A stretch of DNA of 21,489 nucleotides, taken from positions 1 through 21,489 of the forward strand of contig CAYGTK010000049.1 in the NCBI GenBank assembly GCA_964352775.1, read 5' to 3'. The position numbers were made by a program, and so were the translations under genes. How positions within the stretch are numbered: the first letter of the stretch is position 1; the number at the start of each line of letters is the position of its first letter. The stretch comes from CAYGTK01 sp964352775. GTDB lineage: Bacteria; Bacteroidota; Bacteroidia; Chitinophagales; CAIOSU01. The notes under the pieces are model-generated. The model was not told the origin of the DNA. It saw nothing but the letters and a program-made list of their open reading frames with translations, and searched no databases. Of this stretch, positions 7,001 to 13,519 are shown one piece after another.

Positions 7001-8091
7001 AGGATACAGGTATAGGTATTGCCGAAGAAAAACAAGCCAAGCTATTCAATGCCTTTACTCAAGCAGACTCTTCCACTACAAGAAAATATGGTGGTACAGG
7101 ATTAGGATTGGCTATATGCCGTAAACTTACCCAGTTGATGGGTGGTGACATTACGGTAACCAGTTCGATCGGTAACGGGGCTACTTTCAGTTTCGATATG
7201 CATACTGCTGCTGCGGAGAATGTACCTATTAGTATGGAATACACGCAGAAGCTTCATACTGTAACTGGTAAACGCATCTTATTAGTAGATGATAATGCCA
7301 CTAACAGAGAAGTACTTGGTTATCAAATGGAGAATTGGAGCATTAACGTTATAGAAGCTACCAATGCACAAGAAGCACTATCGATATTAGCGGCCGATAA
7401 CAAGTTTGACCTGATACTAACGGATATGAATATGCCTAGTATTAATGGTATTGAGCTTGCAAAAGTGATTAAGGAACAGAAGCACACATCTGCTATTCCG
7501 ATAGCACTGATCAGCTCGCTTGGCGAGACTCATCAGGCAAATGAGAACAAAGAGCTGTTTGCCTCTATTGCATTCAAACCGCTTAAACAAAAGCAGTTGT
7601 TGAACACACTAGTTAAGGGTATTGAAGAGCCGTTTAAAAAAGGAAAGAGCACCATACTGGTAGAGAAAGAGCGTAAGCTATTCACTGACCTAGTTACTAT
7701 GTACCCTGCCAATATATTACTAGCAGAAGACAACCCTATCAATCAAAAACTAGCCTTGCGTGTGTTTGAGAAGATGGGCTATAAAATAGACCTTGCTAAA
7801 AACGGTAAAGAAGCCGTGGCCATGGTTGATGCATCATACTACGATATGGTATTCATGGACATCCAGATGCCAGAAATGGATGGTATGGAAGCTACCCGCA
7901 CCATATTGGCAGATAACACAAAGGAGCACGCACCTATTATTATCGCCTTAACGGCCAATGCCATTGTGGGTGATAAGGAGAAGTGTATTGCCGCAGGTAT
8001 GCAAGACTACATCAGTAAACCATTCCAGGTGAAAGACATCCAAGAGATGATCATCAGGTATTGTGGAACGGCTGGTAAGAAGTCGGCCTAA
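4042..8091 (+). CDS. Hybrid two-component sensor kinase with beta-propeller sensor and two receiver domains
   Basis: This 1349-residue protein is a membrane signalling kinase. A signal peptide (1-25, ending SAQ) is followed by a periplasmic sensor of two-component-propeller repeats (about 30-660; units such as RGMMYFGNNEGLLEYDG and GNLWVRTSG), a Y_Y_Y domain (about 675-760; FSYYLEGYDTKWSAW) and one membrane helix (about 764-787). Inside the cell come a coiled coil, a HisKA domain with phospho-acceptor H839 in SMSHEIRTPMNG, an ATPase domain with N box NLVGNALKFT (about 950), DTGIGI (about 988) and GGTGLGLAI (about 1017), then two receivers with D1128 in LTDMNMP and D1273 in FMDIQMP. There is no AraC helix-turn-helix as in Bacteroides HTCS proteins and no Hpt domain, so output must go through a separate phosphotransfer or effector protein. 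The ligand is unknown. It starts at ATG 4042, with M4 a possible alternative. Confidence 0.93.
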   Translation: MLNMRAAFKTMLILAFLFVGGYASAQMSGKFFIQNYSPTDYKAETWNWAIAQDKRGMMYFGNNEGLLEYDGSKWKLTKIGGESVVRSIAVNDSNTVFIGGKNDFGYMAPDSLGRSSFVSLLTETAIAPEQVDVVWNTFSTPQGIYFYTSQYLFLWNGDKLKHWALKKAFHNCFWVNNELYLAHNKYGLMLLDSDGEIVPVNGGRTFARKVVVSLLPHKDKELLVSTKRSGLFLLNTNDSENNFNRIKLFQNSVHPFLSKYDLFNASKLSNGNYVFNTTKGGSYIVNEFGRVVAIINKQRGSLSETVLFAFEDQHKGLWLAMDKGISRVEANSPFCYWDESIGLNGTVLTISKSNGTIYAGTNLGLFFLEDGEFKPISLINGQSRSLLTVHTITDSVAQEKLLLGASDGIYEIMPYSIKIIAGNSNVYQLYNSKVAKGRIYAGTRKGLMSLEYHDSQWLKKQMLPELKDGVRSMTEDKNGNLWVRTSGDQIWRIPYNDTLGLDLSKSMLIESIEGLNKLKDINLYTINDKVLLATPKGLYSFDETNNKFVADDMLGERYANGLHPIQRLSIDDKDNVWISGAYTDRPPLRVAQGNENGGYEVENGVFSQLPEQGIYSIFHDPTGKVWLGSTAGVVCYRPPQYDHEAPFTTLIRKVMTFGDSLAYCGNGTPILGGSGNTPLQLDFDNNAISIQFSATSFYNDRDNEFSYYLEGYDTKWSAWGTETRKEYNNLMPGTYTFQVKGKNIYDVEGSIASYTFTVLAPWYLTKIAYVGFTLLALFIVIGAASIASRIQKIRSRNLERIIQKRTAELEEASTKAKDAMQEAENANEAKSAFLASMSHEIRTPMNGVIGMAELLSDTELDTEQRDYLSTIKVSGESLLALINDILDFSKIESGMLELEQKPLILRDIIEDTLDLFGSKAAEKNISLLYLIDRSIPQQIVGDALRLKQVLINLVGNALKFTAQGEVFVKVSQRSSADGKLVIEFAVKDTGIGIAEEKQAKLFNAFTQADSSTTRKYGGTGLGLAICRKLTQLMGGDITVTSSIGNGATFSFDMHTAAAENVPISMEYTQKLHTVTGKRILLVDDNATNREVLGYQMENWSINVIEATNAQEALSILAADNKFDLILTDMNMPSINGIELAKVIKEQKHTSAIPIALISSLGETHQANENKELFASIAFKPLKQKQLLNTLVKGIEEPFKKGKSTILVEKERKLFTDLVTMYPANILLAEDNPINQKLALRVFEKMGYKIDLAKNGKEAVAMVDASYYDMVFMDIQMPEMDGMEATRTILADNTKEHAPIIIALTANAIVGDKEKCIAAGMQDYISKPFQVKDIQEMIIRYCGTAGKKSA

Positions 8092-8104
8092 TAGACCCGC
8101 TTTC

Positions 8105-8779
8105 CTATTCTTCCTTAGCGAATTTCAGATAGTGAGCAGCCTTTTCAAACTGCTTAGCATCGCTATAAAAACTCTTTACGATCACTAACGACAGCGTGTT
8201 GCCTGCCTCTCGGTGTGTTATTAGCTTCTTAGCAACTTCTTCACCAATGTAGGGGTGTTTGGTTAGAGTCTCCTCATTAACAAGGCGAATATCCATCCTT
8301 CTTAACTTACTTGTATCGGCGCTTAGCTGTGGCAACATGGCTTCAATAGTATTCGGCTTGTCGCCTAGGCCATATACCTCGTATAGCTGTTGTGGGGAGT
8401 AGTACCCTCCCAATAATCCCCTAAATTTAATTATCCGCTCAGCATAGGCTTTACCTATTCCTTTAAAGACCATTAAGCGCTCTTGAGTAATAGTATTCAA
8501 GTCTAGCTGATGTATAGCCGTACTTCTATCTATAGTAATAGATAAGCCAGTAGTATCAGCCATCCACATAGGGGGTTGCTTAGGTAATGTAGACGGAGAT
8601 ATAGCACGCTGATAGTCGGAGATCTGTTGTTGAAATTCAGTAGTATCTATTGGTGGCGGTTCGTAGAAATGTTCATGAACTATTGGGGCAAGAACTGCCA
8701 CTACCATAATAGATAGCATAACCAACAACCCCCTTTGCTGGCTTCTAGTAAACTGCATTCCAAGTATTCTCTCTAACAT
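8105..8779 (-). CDS. Membrane-anchored helix-hairpin-helix protein (ComEA-like)
   Basis: This 224-residue protein has one N-terminal membrane segment (about 17-34, LLVMLSIMVVAVLAPIV), a Pro-rich linker, then tandem helix-hairpin-helix units. The first, LDLNTITQERLMVFKGIGKAYAERIIKFR (92-120) followed by LGGYYSPQQLYEVYGL, is the ComEA pattern of LN, GIG and GGF-like turns. A weaker second unit, LVNEETLTKHPYIGEEVAKKLITHR, spans about 166-190. This fold binds duplex DNA without sequence specificity; ComEA homologues bind incoming DNA during transformation, although most Bacteroidota members are untested. It converges with the kinase gene, 13 bp apart, with no terminator visible between them. ATG 8779 is used; ATG 8758 is also possible. 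Confidence 0.8.
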   Translation of the reverse strand: MLERILGMQFTRSQQRGLLVMLSIMVVAVLAPIVHEHFYEPPPIDTTEFQQQISDYQRAISPSTLPKQPPMWMADTTGLSITIDRSTAIHQLDLNTITQERLMVFKGIGKAYAERIIKFRGLLGGYYSPQQLYEVYGLGDKPNTIEAMLPQLSADTSKLRRMDIRLVNEETLTKHPYIGEEVAKKLITHREAGNTLSLVIVKSFYSDAKQFEKAAHYLKFAKEE

Positions 8780-8847
8780 AAGTAGGCAGAGCCTAAGTTA
8801 GAAGATCTGAATGGAAGTAATAAAAAGGTGTTAGGAAAGGGAAAAGG

Positions 8848-9681
8848 CTATTGCCCGCAGAACTGAGCTATCTTTTCGCTCGCCTTAGGATGGCCTTCTT
8901 GCATGGCCATTTGAAGGTCTTGACAGGCTCCTTCATTGTCACCACTGTATCGTTTTGATAGACCTCGGTAATAATAGGCAAGGTCAAGATTGTGATCTAG
9001 TGAGATAGAACGGGTATAGTCGGCAATTGCGCCAGCATCATCCTCTAACTGGTAGCGGGCCACTCCCCTATCGTAGTAGGCTTTAGCATAGTAAGCGTCA
9101 AGCTGTATTGCTTTTGTAAAATCTTGTATAGCTCCCTTAAAGTCGCCCAACTTATTCTTTACGAACCCACGACTATGGTACATCTTAGCTTCGCTAGGGT
9201 TTTGTTCTATTGCCTTATCTATAGCTATTAAGGCTGCCCCATACCGGTTAAGCTTTGATAGGGCCACACCCATATTGAAGTGTACATCAGGATTATAGTT
9301 GTGTATCAAGAGTGAACGCTCAAAGTCTTTTATCGATTCTTCAAATTGGCCCAAGTTGGCGTATTCCAACCCACGAGCACTATATGCTTTACTGTGCGAA
9401 CCATCAAGCTCAATACACTTTGCAAAGTCAGTTATTGCCCCTCTGGCATCTTGAAGGTTTGACTTGGCTATTCCCCGGAAGTAATAAGATTGTGCCGCAT
9501 TGGCAGGGTCGCTTTCAATAACGGCGGTCAATTGCTCTACCACAACGGCGTAGTTGGTATCCCGCTGCTCGCTCAAAAGTTCATCATAAGGTGTTGTGTC
9601 CTCGTCTATCTGACCGAGCATAATGCCTGCGCTGAAAAGCAGCAGAACTACTAATAATATGGACCTAAAGTCGCTTGCCAT
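8848..9681 (-). CDS. Secreted or periplasmic TPR-repeat protein
   Basis: This 277-residue protein has an N-terminal signal peptide (MASDFRSILLVVLLLFSAGIMLG) followed by an array of about six tetratricopeptide repeats covering nearly all of the mature protein. The repeats keep the TPR consensus, for example AYSARGLEYANLGQFEESIKDFERSL and AYYDRGVARYQLEDDAGAIADYTRSI. TPR arrays are protein-protein scaffolds; no catalytic domain is present and no partner can be named. A longer frame from TTG 9696 exists, but ATG 9681 puts the signal peptide at the start and is preferred. It follows alsT on the same strand after 116 bp, with only a weak promoter-like TATACTTG between. Confidence 0.85.
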   Translation of the reverse strand: MASDFRSILLVVLLLFSAGIMLGQIDEDTTPYDELLSEQRDTNYAVVVEQLTAVIESDPANAAQSYYFRGIAKSNLQDARGAITDFAKCIELDGSHSKAYSARGLEYANLGQFEESIKDFERSLLIHNYNPDVHFNMGVALSKLNRYGAALIAIDKAIEQNPSEAKMYHSRGFVKNKLGDFKGAIQDFTKAIQLDAYYAKAYYDRGVARYQLEDDAGAIADYTRSISLDHNLDLAYYYRGLSKRYSGDNEGACQDLQMAMQEGHPKASEKIAQFCGQ

Positions 9682-9797
9682 TAACGGATGTATCAATTCT
9701 CTTATTCACTATTCTTACAAATAGCTCTCTATTTATACGCAAGTATAGGCTAACAGTTGCAAAAAATGGAATATTTCGTAGGTATTTTTACGTAGAC

Positions 9798-11303
9798 CTA
9801 GTGACTAACGATCTCGCCAGACTTTATCTTACCCAAATAGTCTGATAATGAGGCTTTTACCTTATCCATTAAGAAATAAAGACCAATTATATTAGGGAAG
9901 CACATTGCAAATATCATAGCGTCTGAAAAGTCAATTACTGGGCCTAAGTTGGCAGAAGCACCAATTACTACAAAAACGCAGAATATCACCTTGTAACTTA
10001 TAGCTACTGCAGCGCTTTTTCCGAATAGATATTGCCACGCTTGCAAACCATAATAAGACCAAGAAAGCATTGTAGAGAAAGCAAAAAGTATAACTGCCAA
10101 TACTAGAATATACTTGAAGAAAGGTATCACTTCCGAAAAGGCTTGCGATGTAAGTGTTACTCCATCCAGCCCTTCTACATTGTATTTTCCTGTGATGATG
10201 ATAACCAAAGCAGTCATGGTGCAAACTACCACCGTATCAATAAATGGCTCAAGCAAGGCTACAATACCTTCACTAGCTGGATTATTGGTTTTAACAGCTG
10301 AGTGAGCTATAGATGCTGAACCTATACCAGCCTCGTTAGAGAATGCAGCTCTTCGGAAACCTTGTATCATTACCCCAACAATACCACCAAAGGCAGCATC
10401 TTGCGAGAATGCACTTTTAAATATCAAAGCGAATGCTCCAGGTATTTCAGTAAAATGCGAGAATAGAATGATAAGCGCTGCAGCTACATAAATACCCACC
10501 ATGAACGGCACTATCTTATCGGTAACCTTGGCAATGCTTTTTATACCCCCAATAATAACTACCCCAACAAGAATAGCCACGAAAATACCGAATACCCATC
10601 CTGGTGTATTCATATGTGCTGGTGCAACCGTACTAAACTGCTGAAAGGCTTGATTTATCTGGAACATGTTACCACCACCAAATGAACCACCAATACACAT
10701 CACTGCGAAAAATCCTGCAAAGAACTTTCCTATTCCACCATATCCTTTCTCAGCAAACCCTTTGCTTAAATACTGCATTGGGCCACCATGTACAGTACCA
10801 TCAGCATCTACCGTGCGGTACATAACACCTAGTGTACACTCAACGAATTTGCTGCTCATACCTAGCAATCCTGCTATTATCATCCAGAAAGTAGCACCTG
10901 GGCCACCTAATGAAATAGCTACTGCAACACCAGCAATGTTTCCCAAACCTACTGTACCCGAAAGTGCTGTGGCTAAGGCTTGAAAGTGGCTTACCTCGCC
11001 AATTTCGTTCGGGTCGGTATACTTACCCCTAACTATATTAATAGCCAGTTTGAATAAGCGGAAATTCACAAATTTGAAATACACCGTAAATATTATTGCC
11101 CCAACCAATAGCCATATTAATACCAATGGAACATTGTTACCCGCAATTGGAATAGAATAAAAAACCTTTTCAACAATGGGGCCAGTAAACTTACTCACCA
11201 TCTCATTCACTTTCTCATCAAGAGACTGTGGTGCTTCCTCTTGAGCAAAGGATAAAACTGGTAATAATAACAGGGCTAATAGAGCAGCGTAACGCTTTAG
11301 CAT
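9798..11303 (-). CDS. Sodium:alanine symporter family protein (AGCS)
   Basis: This 501-residue inner-membrane transporter belongs to the alanine/glycine:cation symporter family, which imports alanine or glycine with Na+. Family signatures are ALSGTVGLGNIAGVAVAISLGGPGATFWM (about 112-140), FVECTLGVMYR, DGTVHGGPMQYL, and RRAAFSNEAGIGSASIAHSA in the middle. Ten or more hydrophobic segments follow. The N-terminus carries an extra signal-peptide-like stretch (MLKRYAALLALLLLPVLSFAQ) ahead of a short periplasmic segment and the first core helix, an extension I associate with Bacteroidota members. It starts at ATG 11303, preceded by a TATATTTG box. The exact substrate is not determined. Confidence 0.92.
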   Translation of the reverse strand: MLKRYAALLALLLLPVLSFAQEEAPQSLDEKVNEMVSKFTGPIVEKVFYSIPIAGNNVPLVLIWLLVGAIIFTVYFKFVNFRLFKLAINIVRGKYTDPNEIGEVSHFQALATALSGTVGLGNIAGVAVAISLGGPGATFWMIIAGLLGMSSKFVECTLGVMYRTVDADGTVHGGPMQYLSKGFAEKGYGGIGKFFAGFFAVMCIGGSFGGGNMFQINQAFQQFSTVAPAHMNTPGWVFGIFVAILVGVVIIGGIKSIAKVTDKIVPFMVGIYVAAALIILFSHFTEIPGAFALIFKSAFSQDAAFGGIVGVMIQGFRRAAFSNEAGIGSASIAHSAVKTNNPASEGIVALLEPFIDTVVVCTMTALVIIITGKYNVEGLDGVTLTSQAFSEVIPFFKYILVLAVILFAFSTMLSWSYYGLQAWQYLFGKSAAVAISYKVIFCVFVVIGASANLGPVIDFSDAMIFAMCFPNIIGLYFLMDKVKASLSDYLGKIKSGEIVSH

Positions 11304-11328
11304 AATAATGGTTGTTTTTCGGAAAGCT

Positions 11329-11336
11329 CAAATATA
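11329..11336 (-). promoter_or_regulatory. -7 box of the AGCS symporter gene
   Basis: TATATTTG on the minus strand (11336-11329) matches TAnnTTTG and lies 25 bp before the ATG at 11303. No convincing TTTG element is found 19-21 bases further upstream, so this is a half-consensus promoter. Confidence 0.5.
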
Positions 11337-11375
11337 AAAGATCTACCCCGTAGATGAAGGGAGCGTTAGTTGAAC

Positions 11376-12155
11376 TTAAACATCAAACTGAAGTCCGTCG
11401 TAGGCAAGGGTTACATTATCTGGCAGCAGTTTACTTACCTCATCGTAAAAGCCTAATTGGTGGCTGATATGGGTAAAGTAAGTCTGCTCAGGTTGCAATT
11501 CTTCCACCAGCTCTAGGGCTTCTTGAAGGTTAAAGTGTGAGATGTGCTTTTCGTGCCTTAGGGCATTTAGCACCAATACTTTCAATCCTTTCAGCTTCGC
11601 TTTTTCTTCTGGGGCAATGTAGTTAGCATCGGTAATGTAGGCTAGGTCGCCAAACCGAAAACCTACTACCTCCATTCTATGATGCATCACCCGAATTGGG
11701 ATGACAGGAATACCTTCTACGGAAAAGGGCTGTAAGTCAATCATCCGCAAATCTACCTTGGGTATACCTGGGTAGGGGTTATCAGAGAAAATGTATTCGT
11801 ACTGTCGCTTTAGCACTGCCAAGGTGCTTTCCTCCAAATACATAGGTACGGCCGACTTTTGCATGTAGTTGTAGCCCCTAATATCATCTAAGCCACCTGT
11901 ATGGTCTTTGTGCGAATGGGTGAACAGTATAGCATCTAATTGGCCAATATCTTCCCTAAGCATCTGTTGCCTAAAATCAGGGCCACTATCAATAACTATG
12001 CTTTTGCCTTGGGTAGAAATGTGTGCAGAGGTACGTAAGCGCTTATCTCGAGGGTCTACCGAACGGCATACGGAGCAGGTACAAGCCGTCATGGGTACGC
12101 CACCCGATGTACCTGTTCCTAAAAAAGTGAACGTTAAGCCTTTATTCTCTTTCAA
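11376..12155 (-). CDS. PhnP-like MBL-fold metallo-hydrolase
   Basis: This 259-residue metallo-beta-lactamase-fold hydrolase resembles PhnP, the phosphoribosyl 1,2-cyclic phosphate phosphodiesterase. The N-terminal FLGTGTSGGVP and the cysteine group C25-T-C27-S-V-C30 are typical of PhnP-type proteins. Metal ligands are H80, H82, D84 and H85 in THSHKDH, then H158 or H159, D176 in ITDANY and the C-terminal FTHISHQLG. No other phn genes are nearby, so another cyclic phosphodiester substrate is possible. The only start codon in a suitable place is TTG 12155. It overlaps the end of the preceding gene by 14 bases, which suggests translational coupling. Confidence 0.85.
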   Translation of the reverse strand: MKENKGLTFTFLGTGTSGGVPMTACTCSVCRSVDPRDKRLRTSAHISTQGKSIVIDSGPDFRQQMLREDIGQLDAILFTHSHKDHTGGLDDIRGYNYMQKSAVPMYLEESTLAVLKRQYEYIFSDNPYPGIPKVDLRMIDLQPFSVEGIPVIPIRVMHHRMEVVGFRFGDLAYITDANYIAPEEKAKLKGLKVLVLNALRHEKHISHFNLQEALELVEELQPEQTYFTHISHQLGFYDEVSKLLPDNVTLAYDGLQFDV

Positions 12156-12408
12156 CTAATACCTTATTGAGGAACGAACGCGATACTTCATCCAATTGTT
12201 CCCGCTTTATGGCTAGATCAGGAAGTATTTCGATAAGGCAGTTGATACGTGCATCGGTAGTAAAATACTTATTGATAACCACTACACTCTTACTCTCCAG
12301 AATGCAGTAGCCTGCTTGGAAGTTACCTCGCTCGTAACGGATAACGTAACCCCCTTGTGAGAAGAGATCTTCCAACTTTTTCAACGTGCTTGTTGTATAT
12401 TTGAACAT
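12142..12408 (-). CDS. Small conserved Bacteroidota protein, function unknown
   Basis: This 88-residue protein begins MFKYTTSTLKKLEDLFSQGGYVIRYERGNFQAGYCILE and continues with SKSVVVINKYFTTDARINCLIEILPDL. I know similar short proteins from many Bacteroidota genomes but no function for them. A longer reading frame to 12510 exists but would run into the divergent outer-membrane gene; ATG 12408 fits the conserved start. It is cytosolic, with no signal peptide or membrane segment. Its last 14 bases overlap the metallo-hydrolase start, so the two are almost certainly co-expressed. Confidence 0.75.
   Translation of the reverse strand: MFKYTTSTLKKLEDLFSQGGYVIRYERGNFQAGYCILESKSVVVINKYFTTDARINCLIEILPDLAIKREQLDEVSRSFLNKVLVERE
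12396..12403 (+). promoter_or_regulatory. Possible -7 box of the outer-membrane beta-barrel gene
   Basis: TATATTTG on the plus strand matches TAnnTTTG and lies 46 bp before the ATG at 12450. It sits inside the first codons of the divergent small gene, so the two transcripts would overlap. No TTTG element is found at the right distance upstream. Confidence 0.4.
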
Positions 12409-12449
12409 CGGTACCGCAATAATTTTTATAACGGGTAGTTGATACGAAT

Positions 12450-13130
12450 ATGAAGCATTTCGCCCTAATAGTTCTATTTCTTTTCTCCACCTGCTGTGTA
12501 TTACAAGCACAAGGTTCAGGGGCTGACAAAGAACCCATATTTAAGCCCTACCCTATTATTGGCATGAACGTAAGCCAAGTTTCGGGCGATAACTTTGCCG
12601 GCTATCGCAAATTTGGCTGCAACTGTGGCTTGGGTTTGTTTGCCCGCCTGCCCAAAAATCTATCGCTAGGTATGGAGTTCCTTTTCAACCAAAAAGGCTC
12701 GCACAGTACCCGCAACCAACTGTTTGGTGCAAGGGGTGAACGCTACAAAATAATAATGGACTATGTGGATGTGCCCTTCTTCCTTAGTTATCACGATCGC
12801 GATAAAGCTATCTTCAGTTTAGGTGTAGCCTACAGTGTATTAGTACGCCATAAAGAGTTTTTGGGCGATTTAGAGATAACCCCCGAAACAGAAGTACTCC
12901 GCCGTTCAGGTGCTGAAATAATAGCTGGGGTAACCTTTCTTATTAAAAAGAGCTTCGGCTTGAACCTTCGCTACAGCTACTCCATAGGCAGCGTACGCCG
13001 AAACGACGTAGACCCCTACGTAGACCCCAATGGCCAACTGAACCGCACCAACAGCAAGTGGCATAACAATGTAATAGCCGCTCGGCTCATTTACATTTTC
13101 GGTAATAACTGGGAAGAGGACGGGAAGTAG
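12450..13130 (+). CDS. PorT-like outer-membrane beta-barrel protein
   Basis: This 226-residue protein has a signal peptide (MKHFALIVLFLFSTCCVLQAQ) followed by alternating amphipathic strands. Examples are PYPIIGMNVSQVSGDNF, CGLGLFARLPKNLSLGMEFLFNQKG, IIMDYVDVPFFLSYH, AIFSLGVAYSVLV and FGLNLRYSYSIGSVRRND, and it ends in NVIAARLIYIF. The DYVDVPFFLSY strand and overall length fit the outer-membrane beta-barrel family related to PorT, common in Bacteroidota. The role cannot be told from sequence: PorT itself works in type IX secretion, but most paralogues are uncharacterised. It is divergent from the small gene at 12408 with a 41-bp gap. Confidence 0.8.
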   Translation: MKHFALIVLFLFSTCCVLQAQGSGADKEPIFKPYPIIGMNVSQVSGDNFAGYRKFGCNCGLGLFARLPKNLSLGMEFLFNQKGSHSTRNQLFGARGERYKIIMDYVDVPFFLSYHDRDKAIFSLGVAYSVLVRHKEFLGDLEITPETEVLRRSGAEIIAGVTFLIKKSFGLNLRYSYSIGSVRRNDVDPYVDPNGQLNRTNSKWHNNVIAARLIYIFGNNWEEDGK

Positions 13131-13153
13131 GTAACTTCACTAAATACCAAAGA

Positions 13154-13249
13154 ATGTCATGCTGAACTTGATTCAGTATCTGGCGCACCACACGTTACGT
13201 TCTGCAAGTCATTCTTACGCCAGATCCTGAAATGAATTCAGGATGACAT
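13154..13249. repeat. REP-like inverted repeat with GTCATCCTGA core
   Basis: Two 32-base arms (13154-13185 and 13218-13249) are inverse copies with 26 of 32 positions matching, around a 32-base loop. The right arm is itself a hairpin, ATCCTGAA/TTCAGGAT. Sequences of the form GTCATnCTGAA..TTCAGnATCTG are widespread REP-like elements in many bacterial genomes, including Bacteroidota. Either strand could form a long hairpin after the beta-barrel gene, but no T-run follows it. Confidence 0.75.
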
Positions 13250-13290
13250 GTATGGAGTTCAAAATTCTGTTCGAATAGTTTTACCGTAAC

Positions 13291-13359
13291 GAGCTACCCG
13301 CGTGAGGGATAATAGCGAACACGCAGTAAAGCGGATAGCCCGACCCGAAGGGGCACGCC
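13291..13359. repeat. GC-rich intergenic element ending in CGGATAGCCCGACCCGAAGGGG
   Basis: The block is clearly richer in G and C than its surroundings and holds GCGTGAGGGATAATAGCG, GCGGATAGCCCG and the small stem CCCGAAGGG. From memory, similar GTGAGGGATAG...AGCCCGACCC...GGGGCACGCC elements occur repeatedly between genes in Bacteroidota. The 11-mer ACCCGAAGGGG is repeated exactly at 17118-17128 after another stop codon. It could be a structured RNA or a repeat; sequence alone cannot decide. Confidence 0.5.
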
Positions 13360-13364
13360 ATTTC

Positions 13365-13435
13365 AGTAGGCAGTCAACAGTAGCCAGTGGGCAGTAATAC
13401 GATTTCCTCACCATGCCTACTGCTAACTGCCGACT
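13365..13435. repeat. Inverted repeat of the AGTAGGCAGT type
   Basis: The 22-base arm at 13365-13386 and the inverse of 13414-13435 agree at 18 of 22 positions (AGTnGGCAGTnAnCAGTAGnCA). It is built from GGCAGT/CAGTAG motifs related to the GTTGGCA tandem repeat at 17897-17917, a common low-complexity type of intergenic DNA in this phylum. Confidence 0.6.
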
Positions 13436-13473
13436 ATACCCCCCCCAAAGTTCCCCATCCTAAGGCAATGTAT

Positions 13474-13481
13474 TATATTTG
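13474..13481 (+). promoter_or_regulatory. -7 box of icd
   Basis: TATATTTG matches TAnnTTTG and lies 38 bp before the icd ATG at 13520. The region where the upstream TTTG element should be is occupied by the C-run and repeat DNA and has no good match. Confidence 0.5.
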
Positions 13482-13519
13482 CCGTCCTTACATTTTTAAT
13501 ACCTATTAGAAGACATAAA

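Larger units (their letters stand above)
13131..13519. other. Intergenic region of 389 bp packed with repeats
   Basis: No gene is visible here on either strand. The stretch holds, in order, a long imperfect inverted repeat (13154-13249), a GC-rich structured block (13291-13359), a second inverted repeat of the GGCAGT type (13365-13435), a run of eight C (13439-13446), and the -7 box of icd. The repeats probably belong to families scattered in this genome. The first hairpin may also end the transcript of the beta-barrel gene. Confidence 0.7.

Noticed and set aside
8092..8104. Terminator between the convergent kinase and helix-hairpin-helix genes
   Set aside because: Only 13 bp separate the stop codons and no stem with a T-run is visible there.
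12409..12510. N-terminal extension of the 88-residue protein
   Set aside because: It would overlap the signal-peptide codons of the divergent beta-barrel gene; ATG 12408 fits the family start.
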